48,685 nt of DNA from Desulfurobacterium sp. GTDB lineage: Bacteria; Aquificota; Aquificia; Desulfurobacteriales; Desulfurobacteriaceae. The position numbers and the translations under genes are program-made. Under the pieces are notes generated by a model. It searched no databases, had not been told where the DNA came from, and saw only the letters and a list, made by a program, of their open reading frames with translations. Below are positions 8,661 through 18,719 of the stretch, in pieces; the stretch's first letter is position 1; each line of letters starts with the position of its first letter. The DNA lies in contig JALSLT010000065.1 of the NCBI GenBank assembly GCA_026988135.1, forward strand, positions 1 through 48,685, given 5' to 3'.

Positions 8661-10540
8661 ATAAAAGGACTATAACTATAGGGACTGCAGGACATATAGA
8701 TCATGGCAAAACTTCTCTTGTAAAAAGGTTAACGGGAATAGATACCGATAGGTTGAAAGAAGAAAAAGAGAGGGGTATGACTATAGAGCTTGGCTTTGCT
8801 CATATGGAGCTTGAGGACTGTTTAATAAGTATTGTTGATGTTCCCGGTCATGAGAAATTTATAAAAAACATGGTTGCCGGAGCTCATGGGATAGATGGTG
8901 TTCTTTTTGTAATAGCTGCGGATGAGGGAATTATGCCTCAGACACGAGAGCATCTTATCGTATGCGAGATGTTGGGGATATCTCGTGGAATTGTTATTCT
9001 TACCAAAGTGGATACTGTTGATGACGAGTGGCTTGAGCTTGTTGAAGAAGATTTAAAAGGGTATCTGGAAGGTTCCTTTCTTGAAAATGCGCCTATTGTA
9101 AAAGTTTCTTCAAAAACGGGAAAAGGTTTTGATGAACTTAAAAAAGAGCTGGTAGAGCTTCTAAAATCGGTTTCCGATAGAGATGAAAACTCATTTCCCC
9201 GATTACCTATTGATAGGGTTTTTTCCGTAAAGGGTTTCGGTACTGTCGTAACCGGAACTCTGACCGGTGGTAGTTTAAGGGTTGGAGATAGGCTAAGAGT
9301 GTATCCTTCTCTTAAAGTTGCGAAAGTAAAAAGTGTTCAAGTTGCTGGAAAAACGGTTCGGACTGCTTGTCCTGGTCAGAGGACAGCTTTGAATCTTGAT
9401 ATTTCCAAGGATTATGTTGAAAGGGGAAATATGCTTGCTCCCGAAGCTTTGCTAAAAGGTACGACATTGATAGATGTTGTCGTTAGATTTTCAGAAACTG
9501 CTCAGTCTTTTGAAAAGAGAAAAAGAATCCATTTTCACTATCTTACTCAGATGGTAGAAGGGGAAGTCGTTCTTATAGATAAAGAAATTGCAGGTGCCGG
9601 AGATTTGGTGAAAGCCCAGGTAATTCTTGACAAAGAAATTTTTCCTGTTTTCGGAGACCGATTTGTTTTAAGGAGTATATCTCCTTCATCGGTTATAGGA
9701 GGCGGGATAGTTCTTCATCCACTTGAGGAAAGACGTTTTCGAAAAAAATTCAAAAAAGAGTTTTCGGAAAAGATGGAGTTTATAAAACAAGGGAAAGTAG
9801 AGGCGTTGAAAGTTTTTGTAGAGGAGTTTGAACCTCTTCCGATAGATGCTCTTCCTCAGCTTTTGAATTTTTCTCTTTCCGGAGTTTCGGATTTTGTTTC
9901 CAGGATAGAAAAAGAGTCCGATATTATAAAAGTCGGGTTGTATCTTTACACGGCAGGAAAAGTAAAGAATGTTTTTGACGAAGCTTTAAAGGCGGTTTCT
10001 CTCTATCATGAAAGGTTTCCCGTGAAAAAAGGAATGAATAGGGAAACTCTCAAAAGTCTTCTCTCTGTTGACGATGCTCTTTTTGAAAATGTGATTTTAG
10101 ATTGCCCTCAGTTTGAAATAGATTCGGAATTTGTTAGAAAGAAGGGCTTTGTTCCTTTTCTTGATAAACGGTTTGAAAATTTCAAGGAAAAGATAGATGA
10201 GATTTTGCTGAAAAGCGGATTTGCTCCTCCTGCCGTTGAGAAGCTAAGAGAGAAAATAGGTATTTCGAAAGAAGAGTTTTATGCACTTTTGGAGTTTTTG
10301 AAAGATAACGGTTATAGGATGGCAGGAGAATTTCTTCTTTATCCTGATATATTTCTCAAAATTAAAGGGAAGGTTTTGAATTTTCTTAAAGATGGTGGTG
10401 TGATGTCAGTAACTGAATTCAAAGAGCTTTTCTCTCTTTCTCGGAAGTATGCTATTCCATTTCTTGAACTTCTTGACCGTGAGGGGATAACGGAGAGGAA
10501 AGAGAGTGGAATTAGAAAAATTAAATCCCGACATTCTTAA
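8657..10540 (+). CDS. selB: Selenocysteine-specific translation elongation factor SelB
   Basis: [66 protein letters not shown], then a C-terminal region consistent with SelB winged helices; ATG overlaps the gpsA stop. Confidence 0.92.
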   Translation: MNKRTITIGTAGHIDHGKTSLVKRLTGIDTDRLKEEKERGMTIELGFAHMELEDCLISIVDVPGHEKFIKNMVAGAHGIDGVLFVIAADEGIMPQTREHLIVCEMLGISRGIVILTKVDTVDDEWLELVEEDLKGYLEGSFLENAPIVKVSSKTGKGFDELKKELVELLKSVSDRDENSFPRLPIDRVFSVKGFGTVVTGTLTGGSLRVGDRLRVYPSLKVAKVKSVQVAGKTVRTACPGQRTALNLDISKDYVERGNMLAPEALLKGTTLIDVVVRFSETAQSFEKRKRIHFHYLTQMVEGEVVLIDKEIAGAGDLVKAQVILDKEIFPVFGDRFVLRSISPSSVIGGGIVLHPLEERRFRKKFKKEFSEKMEFIKQGKVEALKVFVEEFEPLPIDALPQLLNFSLSGVSDFVSRIEKESDIIKVGLYLYTAGKVKNVFDEALKAVSLYHERFPVKKGMNRETLKSLLSVDDALFENVILDCPQFEIDSEFVRKKGFVPFLDKRFENFKEKIDEILLKSGFAPPAVEKLREKIGISKEEFYALLEFLKDNGYRMAGEFLLYPDIFLKIKGKVLNFLKDGGVMSVTEFKELFSLSRKYAIPFLELLDREGITERKESGIRKIKSRHS

Positions 10541-10546
10541 AAACGG

Positions 10547-10575
10547 TTGCAAATTGGAAATAGGGGTAATATAAT
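10547..10575 (+). promoter_or_regulatory. Putative sigma70-type promoter upstream of rpsU
   Basis: TTGCAA (10547-10552), 17-nt spacer, TATAAT (10570-10575). Confidence 0.6.
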
Positions 10576-10615
10576 CCGTTTAGCAAAAACACCCAAAAAA
10601 AGGAGGCGATGCTTA

Positions 10616-10840
10616 ATGGCAACAATTTATGTCCGCGACGGAGAGCCATTTGAGAAGGCGCTAAAAAGGTTTAAAAAATTATGTGAAAAGGAAGGTATTC
10701 TCACTGAAATTAAAAGGAGAGAGTACTATGAGAAGCCAAGTGAGAAGAGAAAAAGGAAAGCTATGGCAGCGAGGAAGCGTCTTATCAAGGCTCTCAAAAA
10801 GCGCGGTCTTTTGCCACCAAGAGGTAGAAAGAAGAATTAA
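10616..10840 (+). CDS. rpsU: 30S ribosomal protein S21
   Basis: [57 protein letters not shown] aaggaggcg; start refined from the track. Confidence 0.95.
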   Translation: MATIYVRDGEPFEKALKRFKKLCEKEGILTEIKRREYYEKPSEKRKRKAMAARKRLIKALKKRGLLPPRGRKKN

Positions 10841-10861
10841 CTTGATATGAAGAGGCTTACT

Positions 10862-11311
10862 ATGAGCATTAAAGAACAGTTAAAAAGCGATATGAAAGAT
10901 GCTATGAGAGCTAAGGATAAAATAAAACTTAGCACTATAAGAATGATAATGTCTCTTGTTAAAAATGCGGAGATAGAAAAGCGTGGTGAGCTTACCGATG
11001 AGGAGGTTGTTTCTCTTCTCCAAAAATATGCAAAGCAACGCAGAGAGTCTATAGAGATGTATGAAAAGGGCGGAAGACAAGACCTTGTGGATAAAGAAAA
11101 GTCGGAACTTCTTATAGTTGAATCTTATCTTCCTGAACAACTTGATGAAAATGAGATTAAAAATATAGTAAAATCTGTAATAGCGGAAGTTGGTGCATCT
11201 TCTGTTAGAGATATGGGCAAAGTTATGCAGGCTGTTATGCCAAAACTTAAAGGAAGGGCTGACGGTTCTATTGTGAATAGGGTTGTGAGAGAACTTCTTT
11301 CCGGAGAATGA
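10862..11311 (+). CDS. yqeY: GatB/YqeY domain protein
   Basis: SIKEQLKSDMKDAMRAKDKIKLSTIRMIMSLVKNAEIEKRG...; downstream of rpsU, a conserved neighbourhood. Confidence 0.9.
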   Translation: MSIKEQLKSDMKDAMRAKDKIKLSTIRMIMSLVKNAEIEKRGELTDEEVVSLLQKYAKQRRESIEMYEKGGRQDLVDKEKSELLIVESYLPEQLDENEIKNIVKSVIAEVGASSVRDMGKVMQAVMPKLKGRADGSIVNRVVRELLSGE

Positions 11312-11334
11312 AATATTATGGCTTATAATTGGGG

Positions 11335-11396
11335 CGCTCACACTCCTTTGGTGTATTGGAGGGGGTATTTATACTAATGTTCAAAGGAGTGTGGCG
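11335..11396 (+). promoter_or_regulatory. Inverted repeat enclosing the mutS2 SD and start codon (putative translational control hairpin)
   Basis: CACACTCCTTTG (11339-11350) and CAAAGGAGTGTG (11382-11393) are perfect reverse complements; CGC (11335-11337)/GCG (11394-11396) extend the stem past one bulged T. The 31-nt loop contains GGAGGGGG and ATG 11377. Confidence 0.6.
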
Positions 11397-13665
11397 TCAC
11401 CTTGGATTTGATACGGTTTTAGAAGAAACTTCAAAGATAGCAAAAAGCGAGTCAGGTGAGAAAGCTGTTCTTTCCATTCAACCTTTAGTTGATAGTAAAG
11501 AGATTTTTGAGAATGTACTTTTGACTTTTGATTTTTCAAGGCTTCTTTCCGAGAGATTTTTTCCCCTTGAGTCGTTTCCAAATATAACCGCAATTCTTGA
11601 AAAAGCGAAAGTTGACGGGACGGTATTTTCCGTTCGTGAAATTTTAGATATTAGGACTGTTGCCGTTCAGTCGAAAATTGTAAAAAAATTTTTAAATGAA
11701 ATTAAAGATAGATTTCCAAGAATTTCCGCTTTTTCCTCTTCTCTTTCTTCTTTTATGGAATTGAGAGAGCTTGTGGATTCTTCTGTTGATGAGGCAGGAG
11801 AGATTCTCGATACTGCTTCACCTAATCTTAAACTTATAAGAAGACAGAAGTTTACCATTGCCGATAAGATAAAGAAGCGTCTCGAATCACTTGTTAGAAG
11901 GAACGAGGATATATGCCCGGAACAGATAATTACTTTGAGAAACGGAAGATATGTTGTCTTGGCAAGAGCAGGTTACAAAAAAAGATTTCAGGGAATTGTT
12001 CATGATAAGTCTTCTACGGGACAGATGGTTTATGTGGAGCCGGCTTTTGTTGTTGAAGAGAACAACAGGTTAAGAGACTTTGAGATAGAAGAGCAGAAAG
12101 AGATAAAAAGAATTCTCTCGGAAATAAGTCGAAAAATAAGAGAGAATCGTTTCAGGCTTTCCGTTGCTTTCGAAACACTTACAGAGCTTGATAAAAGATA
12201 TGCGATGGGATACATGAGTTATAAGTTGGGAGGTGTTCTGCCGGATATTTCCTCCTATGTCGATATCAAGGATGCGAGACATCCTCTTCTTCTGTTGTCG
12301 GGGAAAAAAGTTGTTCCGGTCGATGTTAGACTGGACAAGGGTTTGGTTATTACAGGTCCGAATACAGGTGGAAAAACAGTTATTCTTAAAACTTTGGGTA
12401 TCTTTGTTTTAATGTTTCAGAGCGGATTTCTTATACCTGCTACCGAAGGGAGCAAGATTCGACTATTCAAAAACGTTATGGCGGATATAGGAGATGAACA
12501 AAGTATCGAGCAAAGTTTGAGTACTTTCAGTGCTCATGTGAAAAACATTTCAGAGATTCTCTCAAAGGCTGATAAAGATACTCTTATACTTCTTGATGAA
12601 CTTGGTGCCGGTACGGATCCTGTTGAAGGTGCAAGTTTGGGAGTTGCAATTCTGGAGTATCTGAAAGAGAAAGAAGCCGTTGCCGTTGTTACTACTCATT
12701 TTACGCCCATAAAACTTTATGCCTATAAAGAGCCTTTTTACGATGTTGCTTCCGTTCTTTTTGATGAAAAGAGCTTTAAGCCTCTCTACAGACTTGCTTA
12801 CGGTATTATAGGAAGGAGTTATGCTTTTGTTATAGCGAAGCGTTACGGCATGCCGGATAAAGTGATAGAAAAAGCGAAAAAGCTATTATCAACAGAGGAT
12901 AAAATTGCCGCTGATATTGTTGCATCTCTTGAAGACGAGTATAAATCCCTTCAGGATGAGAAGATTTCTGTTGAAAAATTAAAGGAGCAGCTGGAAAGAG
13001 AGAAAGAACTTATTAACAAAGAAATTAAAAGGCTGAGAGAGAAAGGAGTGGAAGAAATTCACTCCTATATAGCTGACTTTCGGGAAAAGAGTGAAAAACT
13101 TCTTTCCGATATTCATGATGAAAAGTTGAGGAACAGAGTAAGAGAGCTTGTGCATGAAGCCCGACAAAAGGTTGAAAATATTGAGAAAAGGCAGACTGTA
13201 TCCGTTAGAGAGTTGATTAAACCCGGGATGGTTGTAAGGCTCAAAGGAAGCGGTAGAAAAGGAACCGTGCTTGAGGTAGATAAGGAAAGAGGATGTACAA
13301 AAATAGGAATAGGTTCTTTGAAAATTGATGTGAAATTTTCTCAGATAGAATCGGTTGAGGCATTACCGGAAAAGATAGAGTCTTCTCTAAACGTAAATGT
13401 AAATGCGAAGATACCGGATAGGTTTTTTTCAGAGCTGAAACTTCTTGGTATGAGGGGAGACGAAGCCCTTGATGCTGTCGAAAAATATCTTGATGATGCG
13501 AGGCTTACAGGCTTTACTAGGGTTAAGATAGTTCACGGTCACGGAACAGGAATATTGAAAAGGCTTATAAGAGCTTATCTTAAAGAGTCCCCTTATGTAA
13601 AATCTTTTCGCCCTGGAAAGATAGAAGAAGGTGGGGACGGAGTAACTATCGTTGAGTTAAAATGA
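11377..13665 (+). CDS. mutS2: Endonuclease MutS2 with C-terminal Smr domain
   Basis: GPNTGGKTVILKTLGI Walker A, LLDELGAGTDPVEGASLG Walker B, STFSAHVKNISEIL, C-terminal Smr VKIVHGHGTGILKRLIRAYL. Confidence 0.95.
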   Translation: MFKGVWRHLGFDTVLEETSKIAKSESGEKAVLSIQPLVDSKEIFENVLLTFDFSRLLSERFFPLESFPNITAILEKAKVDGTVFSVREILDIRTVAVQSKIVKKFLNEIKDRFPRISAFSSSLSSFMELRELVDSSVDEAGEILDTASPNLKLIRRQKFTIADKIKKRLESLVRRNEDICPEQIITLRNGRYVVLARAGYKKRFQGIVHDKSSTGQMVYVEPAFVVEENNRLRDFEIEEQKEIKRILSEISRKIRENRFRLSVAFETLTELDKRYAMGYMSYKLGGVLPDISSYVDIKDARHPLLLLSGKKVVPVDVRLDKGLVITGPNTGGKTVILKTLGIFVLMFQSGFLIPATEGSKIRLFKNVMADIGDEQSIEQSLSTFSAHVKNISEILSKADKDTLILLDELGAGTDPVEGASLGVAILEYLKEKEAVAVVTTHFTPIKLYAYKEPFYDVASVLFDEKSFKPLYRLAYGIIGRSYAFVIAKRYGMPDKVIEKAKKLLSTEDKIAADIVASLEDEYKSLQDEKISVEKLKEQLEREKELINKEIKRLREKGVEEIHSYIADFREKSEKLLSDIHDEKLRNRVRELVHEARQKVENIEKRQTVSVRELIKPGMVVRLKGSGRKGTVLEVDKERGCTKIGIGSLKIDVKFSQIESVEALPEKIESSLNVNVNAKIPDRFFSELKLLGMRGDEALDAVEKYLDDARLTGFTRVKIVHGHGTGILKRLIRAYLKESPYVKSFRPGKIEEGGDGVTIVELK

Positions 13666-13673
13666 TGTTGTTT

Positions 13674-13994
13674 TTATCCCGAGCAATTTTCTTTCAGCCA
13701 TTTCAGGTAGTCGTTACTTCCATTTTCAATTGGTATTGAGATAATTTCAGGTGTTTCGTAAGAATGAATTGTTTTTAAGGTTTTTTCCACTTTCTCAAAA
13801 AGAGTTTCTTTTGTTTTGATGAAAAGGAGCTGTTCCTCGCTTTTTTCCATAGCGCCTTCCCAGCTATACACGCTTTTTATTGAAGGTATAATCTGAACAC
13901 ATGCTGCCAGTTTTTTCGATACAAGAATTTCAGCTATTTTCTCTGCTTCTTCTTCTGTCTCAGTTGTTGTTATCACTATTATAAATTTCTCCAT
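13674..13994 (-). CDS. cutA: Divalent cation tolerance protein CutA
   Basis: MEKFIIVITTTETEEEAEKIAEILVSKKLAACVQIIPSIKSVYSWEG...EEQLLFIKTKE...HSYETPEIISIPI. Confidence 0.93.
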   Translation of the reverse strand: MEKFIIVITTTETEEEAEKIAEILVSKKLAACVQIIPSIKSVYSWEGAMEKSEEQLLFIKTKETLFEKVEKTLKTIHSYETPEIISIPIENGSNDYLKWLKENCSG

Positions 13995-14061
13995 TTTTCC
14001 CCCTATGTTCAAAGTAAGTTGTCGTAGGCTATTATTGTATAATCTTTCTGGGGGGTTGATA

Positions 14062-15579
14062 ATGGTTGCTGAAATTAAAAGTTATACAGTTATAGGGGTT
14101 AATGCTGTTGAGGTAACCGTTCAGGTTGATGCAGGAAGGGGACTTCCGTCAGTTGCCATTGTCGGACTTCCCGATTCCGCTGTAAAGGAAAGTAAAGAGA
14201 GGGTCAGGTCTGCCGTTGTTAATTCAGGTTATCCATTTCCTACAAAAAAGATAGTTATAAACCTTGCTCCTGCTGATCTTCGTAAAGAGGGAACAATATA
14301 CGACCTTCCTATTTCCGTTGGAATTCTGTTTTCGCAGAATATTGTTTCTGAAGCAAAACTTAAAGATTATCTTGTAGCCGGTGAGCTTGGTTTAAACGGA
14401 GAGGTTCGCAGGGTGAAAGGGGCTCTCGCTTTTGCAATTCTTGCGAAGGAAAAAGGTTATAAAGGGGTTATTCTTCCTTTTAAAAATGCGGAAGAAGCTT
14501 CACTTATAAGTGGTATTGAAATTATTCCAGTTAAGTCACTTGTGGATGTTGTTGCATTTCTAAATGGAGATTGTGTTATAGAACCTTTTAAAGAAAATCG
14601 TAAAAGCGGGAATTTTCAATTTGATGTTGATATGGCTGATGTTTCAGGGCAGTTTCATGCAAAAAGGGCTGTTGAGATAGCTGTTGCCGGTGGACATAAC
14701 CTTTTGTTTTTCGGGCCGCCAGGTTCAGGAAAAACAATGATAACCCGGCGGATTCCTACCATACTTCCTGAAATGACAGAAAGAGAGATAATTGAAACAA
14801 CTAAAATTTACAGTGCAGCAGGCTTGCTGTCTGGAGGAGTTGTAAATAAAAGGCCTTTTAGGTCCCCTCATCACCTTGTTTCCGATGTTGCAATGGTTGG
14901 CGGAGGCAGTAACTTGAAGCCCGGGGAGGTAAGCCTCGCTCATAACGGTGTTCTTTTTCTTGATGAATTCCCGGAGTTTAAAAGGTCTGTGATAGAGGCT
15001 TTAAGGCAGCCTATTGAGGATGGAATGGTGACAGTTTCAAGAATTTCAGGAACTGTTGCTTTTCCATCAAGGTTTATTCTTGTTGCTGCGATGAATCCCT
15101 GTCCCTGCGGATTTTACGGCTTTGAAGATAATGTTCATCAATGTAGTTGTTCTCCATTTCAGGTAAAAAGATATCTTTCAAAAGTTTCGGGTCCCATTCT
15201 TGACAGGATAGATATTCATGTTTCTCTTCCTGCCGTTAAGGTTGAAGAGCTTTCAAAAGGAGAGAAGGGAGAGCCGTCGGCTTCAATTAGAGTAAGGGTT
15301 GAGAAAGCTCACTCAATTCAAAAGGAAAGATTTAAAAACCTTCCTATCTCTTTTAACTCACATATGGGAAACAGAGAGATTCGTAGTTTTTGTGTTATGA
15401 CTTTAGAAGCGGAAGGTATTTTAAACAGGGCAGTTTCAACATTTAGACTCTCTGCAAGGGGCTATAATAGGATAGTGAAAATAGCAAAAACTATTGCAGA
15501 CCTTGAAGGTGAGGACAATATTAAACCTCATCATGTAGCTGAAGCTGTGAGCTTTCGAGAGATTGTAAAGGTTAATTGA
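14062..15579 (+). CDS. comM: YifB/ComM family Mg-chelatase-like AAA ATPase
   Basis: MVAEIKSYTVIGVNAVEVTVQVDAGRGLPSVAIVGLPDSAVKESKERVRSAVVNSGYPFP; FGPPGSGKTMITRRIPTILP; AMNPCPCGFYG. Confidence 0.94.
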   Translation: MVAEIKSYTVIGVNAVEVTVQVDAGRGLPSVAIVGLPDSAVKESKERVRSAVVNSGYPFPTKKIVINLAPADLRKEGTIYDLPISVGILFSQNIVSEAKLKDYLVAGELGLNGEVRRVKGALAFAILAKEKGYKGVILPFKNAEEASLISGIEIIPVKSLVDVVAFLNGDCVIEPFKENRKSGNFQFDVDMADVSGQFHAKRAVEIAVAGGHNLLFFGPPGSGKTMITRRIPTILPEMTEREIIETTKIYSAAGLLSGGVVNKRPFRSPHHLVSDVAMVGGGSNLKPGEVSLAHNGVLFLDEFPEFKRSVIEALRQPIEDGMVTVSRISGTVAFPSRFILVAAMNPCPCGFYGFEDNVHQCSCSPFQVKRYLSKVSGPILDRIDIHVSLPAVKVEELSKGEKGEPSASIRVRVEKAHSIQKERFKNLPISFNSHMGNREIRSFCVMTLEAEGILNRAVSTFRLSARGYNRIVKIAKTIADLEGEDNIKPHHVAEAVSFREIVKVN

Positions 15580-15655
15580 TCTGAGAAATAAGCTGGACGA
15601 CCTCCAAACAGCATAATATAGACGAAGATATTTGGCAAAGTGTAGAAAGATTATC

Positions 15656-16477
15656 CTATTTCTCGCTTCCAAGAAATAATCCTTTTGTCAGATATCTTTG
15701 TAAAAACAGGAAAACCGCTAAAGCTGGGAGAAGAGATATTACCGCTCCTGCCATTACTATTCCCCAGTTTGTTGCATCTTGACCTGTAATCATCATTCTT
15801 AATCCTATCTGTATCATCTGTTTTGAGTTTTCCCTTATTATTACAAGTGGCCACAGGTACTGGTTCCACACATAAACAAACTCTATAACTGTTAGGGCTG
15901 CTATTACATTGGTTGACATCGGGAAGAGAATTTTCATGGCAAATTGGATGGGTCCTGCTCCTTCAATCTTTGCTGCGTCAACAATTGCAGGTGATATCTG
16001 GAGAAAATGTTGACGGAAGAGAAAAGTTCCGGTTGCTGATGCAAGAAATGGGACAATAAGGGCAAAGTATGAGTTTGACCAGCCAAATTTTGTAACAAGG
16101 TCAAAAAGTGCCACAATCATTATTTCTGTTGGCATCATAAGGGTGAGAAGGATAAAAATGAAAAGGAATCTTTTAAGCGGAATGTCAAAACAGACAAGAA
16201 CAGTGGCTGCAAGGAAAGAGATTGCGATTTTTCCTACTGTTACAGCAACGGCAATAAAAAAGGTGTTAAGTATATATCTGCCTAAATGGTACATGTTCCA
16301 TGCGGTTTTATAGTTTTCTATCAGTGCTTTTCCTATCGTGAATTTTGGAGGATAGGAAAATATTTCAGCAGGGGTTTGTGTTGAGAAAATAAATGCGGTA
16401 ATTACAGGCATTGCTATTATAAATACACTTATGGTAAGGAGGATGTAAACGGATATTTTCAAAATGTTACTTCTCAT
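15656..16477 (-). CDS. ugpE: Glycerol-3-phosphate-type ABC transporter permease (UgpE-like)
   Basis: Multi-TM protein with binding-protein-dependent permease motif DAAKIEGAGPIQFAMKILFPM; operon context. Confidence 0.83.
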   Translation of the reverse strand: MRSNILKISVYILLTISVFIIAMPVITAFIFSTQTPAEIFSYPPKFTIGKALIENYKTAWNMYHLGRYILNTFFIAVAVTVGKIAISFLAATVLVCFDIPLKRFLFIFILLTLMMPTEIMIVALFDLVTKFGWSNSYFALIVPFLASATGTFLFRQHFLQISPAIVDAAKIEGAGPIQFAMKILFPMSTNVIAALTVIEFVYVWNQYLWPLVIIRENSKQMIQIGLRMMITGQDATNWGIVMAGAVISLLPALAVFLFLQRYLTKGLFLGSEK

Positions 16478-17408
16478 AATGTACCATTCTCCTTGAAACT
16501 CTTAATTGGATAAGAGTAAGAATTACAACACATATAAATAGGATTACCGACTCTGCTGCTGCCAGTCCGGTTTTAAAGTATTCAAAACCGTCCCGATAGA
16601 TACTGTAGATTATCACTGTTGTGCTATCTGCAGGTCCTCCTTTGGTTATTAGGTCAATAAAAGTAAAGCTTTCAAAAAATGCTGCTATGGTGTTTGTTAC
16701 CACAAGAAACAGGGTTATCGGTGAAAGCATCGGCAGTGTTACTTTGAAAAATGTTTGAAATATAGATGCTCCTTCCACTTTTGCAGCTTCAATAATATCT
16801 TTTGGTATATTTTGAAGGGCTGCAAGATAAAACACAACGTTATATCCGACCATTTTCCACACAAAAGCTGTTATGACCACGCCCATAGCAAGATAGCTTT
16901 TTGATAGCCACGGCAGTGCTATATTGGCTACATGTTTGAGAATGTAATTTACCATTCCCGACTGCTCATTAAAAAGAAACAGAAATATTACACCTGCAAC
17001 AGCTGGCGGTAGAGCGTAGGGCCATATCAGTAAAAGGCGAAAGACAGTTTTGCCCTTTATTTTCTGGTTTGCAAGAACTGCAAGAAAAAGTCCTATTACT
17101 AAGCTGATTACTACGCTTAAAACTACAAAAATTGCTGTGTTTAAAAAAATCTTACGGTATTCCGGAGAGGAAAATATGTACCTGTAATTTTCAAGTCCGA
17201 CAAACTGTTTTGAAAGTCCCAAAAAAGCAACACGGTATAAAGACATCTTAAATGTCTGGAAAGTGGGATAGTAAAGGAAAATGATAAGTATGACTAATGT
17301 TGGAAGGATAAACATTAAAGCTGTAAGCTTACTTTTATATAAACTGTGCCTTTCCATCTTTTCTCCGAAAAAGAGGGGGATTTCCCCCTCAAAGTGCTTA
17401 TCTAACAC
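16467..17408 (-). CDS. ugpA: Glycerol-3-phosphate-type ABC transporter permease (UgpA-like)
   Basis: Multi-TM, EAAKVEGASIFQTFFKVTLPMLSP motif; overlaps ugpE and the UgpB-like gene. Confidence 0.83.
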   Translation of the reverse strand: MLDKHFEGEIPLFFGEKMERHSLYKSKLTALMFILPTLVILIIFLYYPTFQTFKMSLYRVAFLGLSKQFVGLENYRYIFSSPEYRKIFLNTAIFVVLSVVISLVIGLFLAVLANQKIKGKTVFRLLLIWPYALPPAVAGVIFLFLFNEQSGMVNYILKHVANIALPWLSKSYLAMGVVITAFVWKMVGYNVVFYLAALQNIPKDIIEAAKVEGASIFQTFFKVTLPMLSPITLFLVVTNTIAAFFESFTFIDLITKGGPADSTTVIIYSIYRDGFEYFKTGLAAAESVILFICVVILTLIQLRVSRRMVHYEK

Positions 17409-18705
17409 TCATGTTGTATCTTTTAAGAGCCTGGTCAGCTTTTCTATCAGCTTCTTTAAGTACTGCTTTTATCGGTTTTCCGGCAAGAATTTCCTGAACA
17501 GCGTTTTCAATGATTGTTCTTATTTCAGGGAAGTTTCCTATTAAAGCTCCCTGTGTTGCTCTGTTTGGAATTGTTTGGAGTAGCTGGTCAAAAGCAGCTC
17601 TATATGCTGGGTGTTTATCAAACCATCTTTCAAACTTAAGAACCTTAACGGCACTCTCTCTTACAGGAAAGTAACCTGTTCCTTTGTGCCAGCGGACTTC
17701 GTTTTCTGTATTTGTAAACCAGAGTAGAAACTCTTTGGCTGCTTCAAGTTCTTTTTTCGGATGTCCTTTTGTAACCCATAGGCTTGCTCCGCCAACAACA
17801 ACCCCGTTTCTTTTTATACCGTCAGGTACCGGAAGGAATCCTGTACCGAGTTTAAACCCGTGTTCGTAAGCTGCATTCTCAAGAATTGTTACATCAGAAG
17901 TTGATGTTATAAGCATTGCTGCCTGCTGTGATACAAAGAGGTTGTTTGCTCCGTCCCAGTCTTCAGGTTTTCCTGAATAGGCGTAATAACCTTTGTCGTA
18001 AAGGTCTTTCCACCATTTCATGATTCTGTACATCGGTTTTGAATTGATGTAAATGTTTGTAGCTCTTGCCTTTCTTCCATTTTCATTATTGGCAAGTAGA
18101 GCTCCCTGCTCTGCTATCCACTGTTCAACAAACCATGAGTGGAGAGGCCATGTTATGCAGTAGCGAACACCTGCTTTTTTCAGTTTTACACAGGCATCAA
18201 CGATTTCGTCAAACGTTTTTGGGGGATTTTCAGGGTCAAGTCCCGCTTTTTTAAAGAGACTTTTGTTGTAATAAAGTATCGGGTTTGAAGAGTTGAAAGG
18301 AACAGAGTTGAAATTTCCTTTTATTCTGTAGTAGTTAGCAACAGGTTTTATAAAGTCGTTTAAAAGTGCGTAGTTTCCGGGTTTTACAAGATTCTGGAAA
18401 GGCATAAATATTCCAGAATCAAGAGCAAGCTGACTTCCAACTTCAAAAATCTGAACGATATGAGGTGCGTTGCCCTGCTTGTATGCAAGGATTGCAGAGT
18501 TCAGTGTGTCTCTGTAGCTTCCCTTATACTGGGCTTTTACCTCAATATTCGGGTGGGTGTAGTTGAAATCCTGAACCATCCTGTCAATGAATGCTGCTCT
18601 TGACCCACCCATTGCGTGCCAGAATGTGATGTGAATCTTTTCCTGTGCCAGTGCCGATGAAAAAGCTGTCAGCACTGCCATAAGTGCCATCAGAATTTTT
18701 TTCAT
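17398..18705 (-). CDS. ugpB: Extracellular glycerol-3-phosphate-type substrate-binding protein (UgpB-like)
   Basis: Signal peptide MKKILMALMAVLTAFSSALA; UgpB-like blocks ITFWHAMGG, APHIVQIFEVG, PFNSSNPILYYNKSLFKKAGLDPENPPKTFDEI, VVGGASLWV, WHKGTGYFPV, IGNFPEIRTIIENAVQEILAGK. Confidence 0.88.
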   Translation of the reverse strand: MKKILMALMAVLTAFSSALAQEKIHITFWHAMGGSRAAFIDRMVQDFNYTHPNIEVKAQYKGSYRDTLNSAILAYKQGNAPHIVQIFEVGSQLALDSGIFMPFQNLVKPGNYALLNDFIKPVANYYRIKGNFNSVPFNSSNPILYYNKSLFKKAGLDPENPPKTFDEIVDACVKLKKAGVRYCITWPLHSWFVEQWIAEQGALLANNENGRKARATNIYINSKPMYRIMKWWKDLYDKGYYAYSGKPEDWDGANNLFVSQQAAMLITSTSDVTILENAAYEHGFKLGTGFLPVPDGIKRNGVVVGGASLWVTKGHPKKELEAAKEFLLWFTNTENEVRWHKGTGYFPVRESAVKVLKFERWFDKHPAYRAAFDQLLQTIPNRATQGALIGNFPEIRTIIENAVQEILAGKPIKAVLKEADRKADQALKRYNMSVR

Positions 18706-18719
18706 CTTTTTCCCTCCCC

